64,000 nt of DNA from Mycobacterium gallinarum (lineage in GTDB: Bacteria; Actinomycetota; Actinomycetes; Mycobacteriales; Mycobacteriaceae): positions 2,790,001-2,854,000 of the forward strand of contig NZ_AP022601.1 of NCBI RefSeq assembly GCF_010726765.1, given 5' to 3'. The position numbers and the translations under genes are program-made. Shown piece by piece: positions 30,377 to 38,000 of the stretch (positions within the stretch are counted from its first letter, which is position 1; each line of letters opens with the position of its first letter). The notes beneath the pieces were generated by a model. It saw only the letters and a program-made list of their open reading frames with translations, did no database searches and was not told the DNA's origin.

Positions 30377-31264
30377 GTGACCACTCTTGCTCCCCCGCCC
30401 CCGGCCGGTCCGGCAACACAGCCACCGCCCCCGCTGTCACCGCGGGGACGCACCGCAATCCGTGTGGCACTCATCGTCGCGGCGACGATGCTGGTGGTCG
30501 GCACCGTCGCATCGCTGGGCGGACTCGCGATCGGCGTCAGCAGCTTCCGGGTCATCACCGACTCCGCACCGCTGCCGCCGACGATGCGGTCGCTGACCGT
30601 CGACACGGGCTCCGTCCCGGTCGCGGTCCGCATCACCGCCGATCGTGAAGTCCGCGAACCCCGGGCCGACCTACGGCTGGTGAATTCAACTCGGGCGGGC
30701 GAGAACCCGTTGATGGTGAACACCGATGCCGGTGTCACCCTCATCACGCTCAGTGGCGAAGGGTCGTCGTTTCTGGACTGGGGCCGGGCCGGTGAGCTGA
30801 CGCTCGTGCTGCCACCGGACCTTGCGCGCCGACTGACGGTCAATACCCAGCAGGACAACGGCGTCGTGCTTCTCAACGCCGATGTCGACCAGCTGATCGC
30901 GCGAACCGACAACGGTGAGGCGGTGCTCGGCGGATCAGCGCGTCGTATCGAGATCTACACCCAGAACGGCGGTGTGATGACCCGCAATCCGATTTCGGTG
31001 TCCGAATCGTTCACGGCCGAAACCTCAAATGGCGACATCGAGGTGGACCTCAGTGACGTCGCGCCTCGCACCGTCGAGGCTTCCAGCGACAACGGTGACG
31101 TCACCGTCGCCGTGCCTGCGGCCGGCCGCTACGTGGTGAACGCAGATACGGAGAACGGACACACGGCGATACGGGTCCCCCGGGCGACTGACCGGCAGAG
31201 TGCGTCGGCGGTCATCACCGTCCGGTCTGAGAACGGCGACGCGATCGTCGACGAACTGCGGTAG
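30377..31264 (+). CDS. Membrane-anchored DUF4097-type beta-helix protein
   Basis: This 295-residue protein has a Pro-rich cytoplasmic start, one transmembrane helix (about 28-58) and an exterior domain. The exterior domain contains repeated short strands of the form DNGEAVLGG, QNGGVMTRN, SNGDIEVDLS, DNGDVTVAV and ENGDAIVDEL. This N-G-D/G-V periodicity is the hallmark of DUF4097/adhesin-like right-handed beta-helices, also found in LiaF-type proteins. The start is GTG at 30377, 15 bases after the regulator stop, with GGAAGG upstream. Its stop directly abuts that of the convergent amine oxidase. Confidence 0.85.
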   Translation: MTTLAPPPPAGPATQPPPPLSPRGRTAIRVALIVAATMLVVGTVASLGGLAIGVSSFRVITDSAPLPPTMRSLTVDTGSVPVAVRITADREVREPRADLRLVNSTRAGENPLMVNTDAGVTLITLSGEGSSFLDWGRAGELTLVLPPDLARRLTVNTQQDNGVVLLNADVDQLIARTDNGEAVLGGSARRIEIYTQNGGVMTRNPISVSESFTAETSNGDIEVDLSDVAPRTVEASSDNGDVTVAVPAAGRYVVNADTENGHTAIRVPRATDRQSASAVITVRSENGDAIVDELR

Positions 31265-32593
31265 CTAACCGAGAATTCGCTCGGCTTCGCGTACACCGCT
31301 CAGGTACGCGCCGTGGACGGTGCCGAAGAACTCTGCGTTGGTGGCCTCACCGGCGAACGCGAGCCGGTCGTTCGCCGGTGCGGCGAGAGCCTCCATATCG
31401 TCGGGACTCGAGCCGACGGCGACGAAGCTGTACGAACCGCGCGCGTACGGATCTGCGGCCCAACGGGTGACAAGCGACCCGGTCGGCGCCGGCGCATTCA
31501 GCGCCGTCACCACTTGGGCCACCGCATCCTGATCGGAAAGGACTTCTCGCTCACGCGCATCCGAACCGCCACGCAGGCCGATCAACACCGGCACATCGGC
31601 GAATGTCTCACCGTTGATCAGGAACGGCACGGGCTGCTCGCTGCCGACGAGCCCGATCACGTCGGCGTCCGGCCAGAACGGCTCATCGAACTTGAGCACC
31701 ACCTTGTCGAGCAGACCGAAGCCCAGACGTTCGATCGCCGCCCGCTTCTCATCGGCCAGCGGCGGGTCGAACGCGATCGTGCCCGCCTTGAGCACACCCA
31801 GTGGAATGGTGACGATCGCTCGGTCCGCCTCGACGGCGCCCTGAGACGTCTCGATCCGCACGCCCGGGCCCCCGTAGCTGACACGGTTAACCTCGGTGCT
31901 CAGCCGGATCGTCAGCCCGCGCGCAAGATGCTGCACCAGTTGGGTGTATCCGCCGGGCAGGATCAGATCCGGTCCGCCGAACTCGCCTTCGTTGCCCAAC
32001 CACTTGAGCGACAGTTCATCTGGATCGGCCGCGTACTCGCCGACGATCTCGCTTGCCACACTCCATTGGACGAGCGGATCGTTCATGTCGGCGACCTCGG
32101 CGAGTCCGGTCGCGACCGACTCGTCCTCGCCCGCGTCTGCGCTCAGCACCCCAAGTTCGTTGGTGGTCTCCTGCCAGCGCTGCAGGGTGACTTGCACGAC
32201 CTCCGCGGCGAGTTCGCGGCCGTCCTGGAATACGACGGGTTTGTCGAAGTCGGTCTCGACGCGCCGCGCATCGACCTGGTCGGCGAGTTCGGTGATCGGG
32301 TTGCCTTCGGGACCGTGGATCCATGCCGCACCGAGATCGATCGGCACCCCGAGCGTCGTCGTGTCAGTCCACGTGCGGCCGCCAAGACGGTCACGCGCTT
32401 CCAGCACAGTGACGTCCATGCCCGCGTCGGCAAGACGCCGTGCGGCGGCCAGACCGGCCATGCCTGCGCCGATCACCACGATGCGCTCTTTCGACGCTTC
32501 CGGCGCGTCGCTACTGCTGCTACACCCTGGAAGCAATTGAGAGGCTGCAAGCGCGCCGCAACCCAGCGTGAACGCACGCCGGGAAAGCTGCAT
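31265..32593 (-). CDS. FAD-dependent amine oxidase, exported
   Basis: This 442-residue flavin monoamine oxidase family protein has a dinucleotide site VVIGAGMAGLAAARRLADAG near residues 38-57, followed by EARDRLGGRTWT, and a C-terminal FAD motif RLAFAGEATNAEFFGTVHGA. The N-terminus has an SRRAF twin-arginine-like motif, a hydrophobic stretch and LPGC, a lipobox. It is therefore likely a folded, Tat-exported lipoprotein. The substrate amine is unknown. An AGAGTA/TACTCT -10-like element lies 8 bases before the ATG. Confidence 0.9.
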   Translation of the reverse strand: MQLSRRAFTLGCGALAASQLLPGCSSSSDAPEASKERIVVIGAGMAGLAAARRLADAGMDVTVLEARDRLGGRTWTDTTTLGVPIDLGAAWIHGPEGNPITELADQVDARRVETDFDKPVVFQDGRELAAEVVQVTLQRWQETTNELGVLSADAGEDESVATGLAEVADMNDPLVQWSVASEIVGEYAADPDELSLKWLGNEGEFGGPDLILPGGYTQLVQHLARGLTIRLSTEVNRVSYGGPGVRIETSQGAVEADRAIVTIPLGVLKAGTIAFDPPLADEKRAAIERLGFGLLDKVVLKFDEPFWPDADVIGLVGSEQPVPFLINGETFADVPVLIGLRGGSDAREREVLSDQDAVAQVVTALNAPAPTGSLVTRWAADPYARGSYSFVAVGSSPDDMEALAAPANDRLAFAGEATNAEFFGTVHGAYLSGVREAERILG

Positions 32594-32601
32594 GGTTCGA
32601 G

Positions 32602-32607
32602 AGAGTA
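32602..32607 (-). promoter_or_regulatory. Candidate -10 element of the amine oxidase gene
   Basis: The minus strand reads TACTCT, 8 bases before the ATG at 32593, consistent with a leaderless or near-leaderless start. Confidence 0.35.
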
Positions 32608-32642
32608 GCTTGCCGCCGCCGACATCACGGCTATATTGACGT

Positions 32643-33659
32643 CTACGTCAGCATGGCGAAGATCTCGGCCACCGAACCCGCCTTCAGCTCGCGAAAACCG
32701 GTCCCGGCCCAGACGTTCACACCGTGCGGATCGCCTGCACGCACGGCCGCCGCCCGCACGGGACCGGTGAGATAGTGCACCTCCGGGTAGCCGAACGGCG
32801 CCTCGGCTTCGTGCTCGTCGATGAACCGGTTCCGCAGCCCACGTGCATAGCGTCCGGAAAACGACCGGGTGACAACGGTTTCGGTGAACTGCGGATCCTT
32901 CAGCGCGGCGCGGTGCACAGGACTACTGCCGGCTTCGTCGGCCAGCAGGAACGCTGTGCCCAGTTGTGCCGCAACCGCGCCGGCGTCTATGACGTGGCGG
33001 ATGTCGTCGGCGGTGGACAGCCCGCCCGCCGCGATCACCGGGATGTCGGCGCCACTCTTGATCGCCGCCAGAAGTTGGTCCAGCGATTCGGATGCCGGCT
33101 GTGCCGACGGGTCAAACGTCCCGCGATGTCCGCCCGCTGACGGGCCCTGCGCCGCCAACACATCGACGCCCGCCGCCATGGCCACCTGCGCCTCCGACAC
33201 CGTCGTCACCGTGCCGACGGTCGTGATACCGGCGTCGCGTAGTCGTCTGCATTCGTCCGCACTCGGCACGCCGAACGTGAAGGACGCCACGTCGGGGCGC
33301 AGGTCCAGCAACACCTCGATTTTCGCGGCCCACGCGTCGTCGTCGAACCGCGGCGACCCGAGGGCCGCGCCGTAGCGCTGCTCCTCGGTCGCCAGCGCCT
33401 TGGCGTAAGCCTCGATGGCGGCGGGCGTGCCCGCACTCGGCTGTGGCGCAAACAGATTGGCGCCGACGGGCCCCGTCGTCAGCTGACGTGCCTTGGTGAT
33501 GCGCTCGGCGAATACTTCGGCCGTCAGGTACCCCGCGGGTACGAACCCGAGGCCGCCGGCCTCGGATCCCGCGGCGGCCAGTTCGGGCGTCGACGGCCCA
33601 CCGGCCATCGGCGCGATGATGATCGGGACCGTGAGGTCACGCAGATCGAATGCACTCAT
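32643..33659 (-). CDS. Nitronate monooxygenase family flavoprotein
   Basis: This 338-residue TIM-barrel FMN enzyme of the 2-nitropropane dioxygenase family has N-terminal IIAPMAGGPSTPELA and GLGFVPAGYL. AQGPSAGGHRG holds the catalytic histidine, and VIAAGGLSTADDI plus GAVAAQLGTAFL form the phosphate-binding end of the barrel. It oxidises alkyl nitronates in characterised relatives. The stop of the GNAT-like gene directly abuts its start, so the two are probably co-transcribed. Confidence 0.93.
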   Translation of the reverse strand: MSAFDLRDLTVPIIIAPMAGGPSTPELAAAGSEAGGLGFVPAGYLTAEVFAERITKARQLTTGPVGANLFAPQPSAGTPAAIEAYAKALATEEQRYGAALGSPRFDDDAWAAKIEVLLDLRPDVASFTFGVPSADECRRLRDAGITTVGTVTTVSEAQVAMAAGVDVLAAQGPSAGGHRGTFDPSAQPASESLDQLLAAIKSGADIPVIAAGGLSTADDIRHVIDAGAVAAQLGTAFLLADEAGSSPVHRAALKDPQFTETVVTRSFSGRYARGLRNRFIDEHEAEAPFGYPEVHYLTGPVRAAAVRAGDPHGVNVWAGTGFRELKAGSVAEIFAMLT

Positions 33660-34019
33660 CTACTTCACCGCCTTGGCGAACAACAGGCAGTCCTGCGGTT
33701 CCTCGCTGATATAGGGTAGGACGGTGTAACGCCGCAGCCGGCCTTCGAGGGAGAGCCCGTTGCGTTCCAGCACCCTCGCCGATGCGGTGTTGTCGACGTG
33801 GCAATGCGCCGCGATTCGGTACACGACTGGATCGCGTCCGGCACTGTCGAGCACGAGCTGCACCGCTTCCGACATGAGCCCCCGCCCCCACCATGGCCGA
33901 CCCAGGTAGTAACCGAAGTCGACGATGTGTGGTTGCGGGCGCCGCCACCCGATGGCACCTATCACGGTCTCATCATGACTCAGCGTCACCCGTGGACCTG
34001 GGACGTGGGCGTGCGACAT
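33660..34019 (-). CDS. GNAT acetyltransferase, short at the N-terminus
   Basis: The protein is 119 residues from the ATG at 34017-34019. It covers the second half of a RimJ/RimL-type GNAT domain: HIVDFGYYLGRPWWGRGLMS (acetyl-CoA loop), AHCHVDNTASARVLERNGL and the final strands. About 50-60 residues of the fold's front are missing. Longer starts at 34034 or 34076 add no family-like sequence and run into the divergent VOC gene's start. It is either a truncated gene or an unusual minimal form; activity is doubtful. Confidence 0.6.
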   Translation of the reverse strand: MSHAHVPGPRVTLSHDETVIGAIGWRRPQPHIVDFGYYLGRPWWGRGLMSEAVQLVLDSAGRDPVVYRIAAHCHVDNTASARVLERNGLSLEGRLRRYTVLPYISEEPQDCLLFAKAVK

Positions 34020-34074
34020 TGCTCCATCGTGCATTGTTGCCGCCCCGGCGTGAGCGGTGGTTGACTCGATTGAC

Positions 34075-34467
34075 ATGGCAATCACGTTCAACCACACCAT
34101 CGTCGCCGCGAAGGACCGCCAAGAGTCAGCCCGGTTTTTCACCGAACTCTTCGGTCTACCGCCTGCCAAGGAGTTCGGCCCGTTTCTCGTCGTCGAGCTC
34201 AACCACGGCGCCAGCCTCGATTACGCCCAGGTGGGCGGTGACGAGGAGATCCGTCCGCAGCACTACGCGTTCCTGGTGTCCGAGGGCGAGTTCGATGCCA
34301 TCTACGGACGCATCCGCGAACGAGATCTGCAGCACTGGGCAGACCCCAGGGGCAGCCGGCCCGGCGAGATCAATCACAACGACGGCGGTCGCGGCGTGTA
34401 CTTCCAGGATCCCGGCGGGCACTATCTCGAGATCATCACCCGCCCCTACGGATCCGGGACGGGCTGA
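34075..34467 (+). CDS. Glyoxalase-fold (VOC family) protein
   Basis: This 130-residue protein has TFNHTIVAAKDRQESARFF at the start, HYAFLVSEGEFDAIYGRI in the middle, and VYFQDPGGHYLEIITRPY at the end. His and Glu are at metal-ligand positions (NHT, YLEI). This is close to the dioxygenase-like VOC subgroup of about 130 residues. The start is the ATG at 34075. Its last 32 bases overlap the convergent maleylpyruvate isomerase family gene. Confidence 0.88.
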   Translation: MAITFNHTIVAAKDRQESARFFTELFGLPPAKEFGPFLVVELNHGASLDYAQVGGDEEIRPQHYAFLVSEGEFDAIYGRIRERDLQHWADPRGSRPGEINHNDGGRGVYFQDPGGHYLEIITRPYGSGTG

Positions 34468-35095
34468 TTCGCGAGGACAGCAGCTTCACACCATCACCGC
34501 GCAGTGCTGACAACATGCGCGGCCGGCTCCCCAGAACGGACACGAGCTCGACGCCGCGCCCCTCGACGAGCGGACCCCGATCGCCGTGTGCCCAGTCGAT
34601 GTCGGTGGCGCGCAGCCGCAGTCCCCTGCTGTTGCGGTACGCGGGGACGAACGGATTGGGAAGCGCTACTTGCGTATTGAGCACCGCCACCACGGCCTCG
34701 CCCGAAATCTGCGGTGCGCGATCGAGCGCGAACAGGATGTCGAGTTCGTGGGTGATGTGGTCGCCCAGCAGCAGTTGGGGCGGGAAGACGCGGCCCAATC
34801 CACGGGGCCGATACACCAGTTCCCCGAACTCGTCGAGCAGTTCTTCGGGACTTCGAGCGGCCGCGAGCGCGCACGCCATCGCGGTGTTCGCCCGGTCGAA
34901 TGAGCCACCATGGCAGATTATTTCGCGTGTCGTCGCACCGGCGCCCGAGCGGTAGCCGATGACGAGGTGCGCGAGCACATCGTGGTTCGTCCATGCGTCG
35001 CACAGGCTTGGCCGCGCCCACTCGTCGGGTCCGAGACCGGCCGCCAGCGCGAGGAATCGTTCATCGTTGCTGCGCAACATGTCACGCACGGACAT
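34436..35095 (-). CDS. Maleylpyruvate isomerase family (mycothiol-dependent) protein
   Basis: This 219-residue DinB-like protein has the N-terminal pattern DEWARPSLCDAWTNHDVLAHL and the later GDHITHELDI, which place histidines as in the zinc site of mycothiol-dependent maleylpyruvate isomerase. The C-terminal half is variable. The actual reaction is unknown; many paralogues exist in actinobacteria. It overlaps the upstream hydrolase gene by 14 bases and is likely translated with it. Confidence 0.85.
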   Translation of the reverse strand: MSVRDMLRSNDERFLALAAGLGPDEWARPSLCDAWTNHDVLAHLVIGYRSGAGATTREIICHGGSFDRANTAMACALAAARSPEELLDEFGELVYRPRGLGRVFPPQLLLGDHITHELDILFALDRAPQISGEAVVAVLNTQVALPNPFVPAYRNSRGLRLRATDIDWAHGDRGPLVEGRGVELVSVLGSRPRMLSALRGDGVKLLSSRISPSRIRRGG

Positions 35096-35984
35096 CGAGA
35101 TGCTCCTTCAGGAAGGCCGTCTGGTCGGCGAGAACCCGGCTGACGAGCGGCGGATGGTAGATGGCGAAGTGGTCGGAGTCGTAGTGCCGGGCCACGCCGC
35201 GAGGAGCCCGGTGCGCGACGAGTTCGGCGTAGCGAGGGTCCATGAGGTTCTCGCGGTCGCACACGCACACCAGCAACGGTGCCGCGATGTCGCGTGCATC
35301 CCGCAGCGCTGACGTCGTCACCATGGCGAGCGCACCGGCGGCGGCGATCCGGTTGTCGAACCATCCGCCGGGCGGCACGGTGGAGTTCCAGCCGCTCTCG
35401 GCACCGGCGACGGTGACCATCGCGAAGCCTCCCGGCGGTCCCACGATCGGCACGTAGCGGCGACCGCGCGCCGTGGCGAGACGCACCAGGTCTTCGGTGA
35501 TCGCCGGTGCGAGGCGCAGCGCTGCGAGCAGTCCGAGTCGGCGGGCTGCGCCCGGCCCGTGCACGATGGGGCATTGCACCACCGCGACGGCGACGTCGTC
35601 GCGGGCAGCGGCAACCCTGATCACGTTCATGCCGCCAAGGCTGGTGCCCCACAGCCCGATTCGTGCGGCGTCGATGTCGGCTCGATCGCCAAGGTGGTCG
35701 ATGGCCGCGACGACGTCCCGGCACTGGTTTCGCGTCGAGATGTGTTGGCGCGGTTGACCGTCGGATGCACCGGTATTCCGATAGTCGAACGCCAGGGTGG
35801 CGATACCCGCCGCGGCGAAGTGCTGTTCGTATTGAGCCAGCATCATGTCGTGGGTCGCGCCCAGGCCGTGGACCAGCACGACTGCCGGGTGCGGTCCCGC
35901 CGCGTCGGGCACCGTCAGCCAGGCCGCACAGCGCGTGCCGCGAGACTCGAAGTCCACGCGTTCGGTCGGGATCGTCTCCGTCAT
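35082..35984 (-). CDS. Alpha/beta hydrolase under TetR control
   Basis: This 300-residue dienelactone/acyl-hydrolase-like enzyme has HGLGATHDMM as the oxyanion loop, GTSLGGMN as the nucleophile elbow, and an acid and histidine near DRENLMD and SDHFAIY. Three ATGs follow one another; the third (35984) has the best spacing to the AAGGAG ribosome site (6 bases), so it was chosen. The gene faces a tetR gene across two palindromic operators and forms a short operon with the maleylpyruvate isomerase family gene. Confidence 0.9.
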   Translation of the reverse strand: MTETIPTERVDFESRGTRCAAWLTVPDAAGPHPAVVLVHGLGATHDMMLAQYEQHFAAAGIATLAFDYRNTGASDGQPRQHISTRNQCRDVVAAIDHLGDRADIDAARIGLWGTSLGGMNVIRVAAARDDVAVAVVQCPIVHGPGAARRLGLLAALRLAPAITEDLVRLATARGRRYVPIVGPPGGFAMVTVAGAESGWNSTVPPGGWFDNRIAAAGALAMVTTSALRDARDIAAPLLVCVCDRENLMDPRYAELVAHRAPRGVARHYDSDHFAIYHPPLVSRVLADQTAFLKEHLDVRA

Positions 35985-35996
35985 CATCATCTCCTT

Positions 35997-36042
35997 ATAA
36001 GTACGTCGTACTTATGGTTAGACTGCTTCACGTACGACGTAC
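35997..36042. promoter_or_regulatory. Twin TetR operators in the hydrolase-tetR divergon
   Basis: Site 1 (35997-36015) is a perfect 19-bp palindrome, ATAAGTACG-T-CGTACTTAT. Site 2 has the core GTACGACGTAC (36032-36042). Both share GTACG-N-CGTAC, and their centres (36006 and 36037) are 31 bp apart, about three helical turns, so dimers would lie on one face of the DNA. Site 1 abuts the hydrolase ribosome site, and site 2 ends 6 bases before the tetR ATG. Confidence 0.8.
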
Positions 36043-36048
36043 TTGTCA

Positions 36049-36732
36049 ATGGATGATGAGCGTCTTGCTCTCAGCAAGGAGGTCAGAAGGTTGCGTGCAC
36101 GGTTCACCACCGACGAGATCGCCGCCGCGGCACTCGGCATCGTCGACGATGCCGGCGTCGGCGCGTTGAGCATGCGTGCACTTGCCGCCGCGCTGGGCAC
36201 CGGTCCGATGACGGTCTACAACTACGTGCCAGACAAGGAGGGCCTCGAGGAACTCGTCGTCGCCGCAGTCGTGGCCGAGGTGCGAATACCCGAGCCGACC
36301 GCGAATTGGATCGACGACGTCTACGCGGTGGCCGAGGCCATGTGGCTGGGTATCCGTGCGCATCCGGCCGCCATCCCATTGGTCCTGACCCGGCGCACCT
36401 CCTCGGCAACCGGGTTCGCCGTGGTCGACGCGCTCATTGCTGCCCTCGGCCGCGGGGGCCTTTCCGATCCCGATCGCCTCGCGGCTTTCCACGCAGTCTT
36501 CGCGCTGGTGGTCGGCGCGGCCCAGGCCGAACTCGCCGGGCCGTTGACCCGCGGGCGAGATGCGGGCGACGCCGCCGCACGGATCGGATCGACGGCGGGC
36601 GAGGCGCATCCCCACGTGGAAGCGCTCTCCCACGTCGCCCGGGAGGTATCGGTGGAAGAGGATTTCGCACAGGGTCTGCGCATGCTGCTCGACGGGATCG
36701 CCGTGCGGGGCAGGAAGCGACGCCGGAGCTAG
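36049..36732 (+). CDS. TetR-family repressor (TetR_C-type)
   Basis: This 227-residue regulator has a helix-turn-helix at about residues 18-65 ([19 protein letters not shown] ... [19 protein letters not shown]) and a C-terminal domain of the TetR_C_1 kind. The start is the ATG at 36049; a TTG at 36043 is within operator 2. Two matching palindromes upstream, shared with the divergent hydrolase gene, imply autoregulation and control of that operon. The ligand may be a substrate of the hydrolase. The 3' end overlaps the convergent rrf2 gene by four bases. Confidence 0.9.
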   Translation: MDDERLALSKEVRRLRARFTTDEIAAAALGIVDDAGVGALSMRALAAALGTGPMTVYNYVPDKEGLEELVVAAVVAEVRIPEPTANWIDDVYAVAEAMWLGIRAHPAAIPLVLTRRTSSATGFAVVDALIAALGRGGLSDPDRLAAFHAVFALVVGAAQAELAGPLTRGRDAGDAAARIGSTAGEAHPHVEALSHVAREVSVEEDFAQGLRMLLDGIAVRGRKRRRS

Positions 36733-37205
36733 CCCAGGGAGTGGCCGCGGCTTTCTTCCTGCGCGCGGTAGTCGTCGGCCAGCCTGCCGACGTGTTTGGG
36801 CAGGGTGCCCGCGGCGACCTCGGCGAGGCTGGTCTGTTCGAGCACCGAGCGCATGCTGGCCCGCAGCGCCCGCCATACGTCGGTGAGCGCTGCTGTAGGT
36901 CCGGAGTACGGGAGGTCACCGAGCCCGATGTCGCGCACGCTGGCCAGCGGACCGTCGATGCACCTCAGCACGTCGGCGATGCTGATGTCGGCGGCACGAC
37001 GAGCCAGCGTGTACCCGCCGTCGCGGCCGCGATGGCTGCGCACGAGGCGATCGGTACGCAGGTCGGAAAGGATGTCGACGAGGAACTGGGCAGGGATGCC
37101 CTGCGCCTTGGCCAGGTCGTCGGTCTTGACGACCTCACCGTCGTCGGCGGTGGCGAGCTGAATCATCGCGCGGACGGCGTATTCAGCTTTGGCCGACATC
37201 CGCAT
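36729..37205 (-). CDS. Rrf2-family regulator of the cys operon (CymR-like)
   Basis: This 158-residue Rrf2 protein has a winged helix at 1-65 ([16 protein letters not shown] ... [21 protein letters not shown]) and a dimerisation helix in the second half. It has a single cysteine (LRCIDGP) and lacks the three-cysteine cluster that binds Fe-S in IscR and NsrR. That resembles CymR, which regulates cysteine metabolism in Bacillus. The start is 8 bases after the cysQ stop, so it is the last gene of cysD-cysNC-cysQ-rrf2, which supports a role in sulfur control. Confidence 0.88.
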   Translation of the reverse strand: MRMSAKAEYAVRAMIQLATADDGEVVKTDDLAKAQGIPAQFLVDILSDLRTDRLVRSHRGRDGGYTLARRAADISIADVLRCIDGPLASVRDIGLGDLPYSGPTAALTDVWRALRASMRSVLEQTSLAEVAAGTLPKHVGRLADDYRAQEESRGHSLG

Positions 37206-37213
37206 GAGCCCAG

Positions 37214-37945
37214 TCAATCACGTGTGACCGCGAGCACCGCCGCTGCGAGCTCCGGTCGGCACACCACCACGTCGGGTAATCGTGGGTCGCGCCTGTTGTA
37301 GGTGAGGGGTGAGCCGTCGATGCGTGAGGTGTGCAGGCCCGCTGCACGGGCCACCGCGACCGGGGCCGCGGAATCCCATTCGTACTGTCCGCCGGCATGA
37401 ACGTACACGTCGGACAGACCTTGCACCACCGAGGCCACCTTGGCGCCCGCCGAGCCCATTTCGACCAGGACGCCGCCCAGCGCGTCACGCACGGCCAGCG
37501 CCACCGCGGGCGGCCGCGTGCGCGAGACCACCACTCGCGGTTGCCCTGGAGCCGCCGGTGGCGCGCTGACATCCGGGGTGGCGAGCGTGATGCCCTGCGC
37601 CGGAAGGGCAACCGCTCCTGCGACCAGTTCACCCGCCTGCCACAGCGCGACGTGCACGGCCCAGTCGTCGCGCCCCAGCTCCGAGAACTCGCGGGTGCCG
37701 TCGAGCGGATCGACAATCCACACGCGGTCCGCGGACAGGCGCACCGGGTCGTCGGCACCCTCTTCCGACAACACCGCGTCGTTCGGCCGCTCGGCGGCCA
37801 ACGCTGCCATCAAAAAATCGTGGGACCGCTTGTCCCCCGCCGCCTTCCGCTCGTCCTGATTGGCGTCCGCCAGCTCGTCGCGAACCTCGAGCAGCAGTTT
37901 GCCCGCCTCCGTCGCCAGTCGCGCAGCGACGTCGTGATCACTCAC
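37214..37945 (-). CDS. cysQ: 3'-phosphoadenosine 5'-phosphate phosphatase CysQ
   Basis: This 243-residue Mg-dependent phosphatase of the inositol monophosphatase family has the metal site DPLDGTREF with an upstream EEGADD, and the C-terminal [11 protein letters not shown]. In sulfate assimilation it removes PAP, the by-product of PAPS use. The start is GTG at 37943-37945; a longer frame lacks a ribosome site. It lies between cysNC (gap 55 bases) and the rrf2 gene. Confidence 0.92.
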   Translation of the reverse strand: MSDHDVAARLATEAGKLLLEVRDELADANQDERKAAGDKRSHDFLMAALAAERPNDAVLSEEGADDPVRLSADRVWIVDPLDGTREFSELGRDDWAVHVALWQAGELVAGAVALPAQGITLATPDVSAPPAAPGQPRVVVSRTRPPAVALAVRDALGGVLVEMGSAGAKVASVVQGLSDVYVHAGGQYEWDSAAPVAVARAAGLHTSRIDGSPLTYNRRDPRLPDVVVCRPELAAAVLAVTRD

Positions 37946-38000
37946 AGTCTTCTGTCCCCTCGCCCTTCGGGCTGGGGTCCCCACTTCGCGCAGGCGCTCA

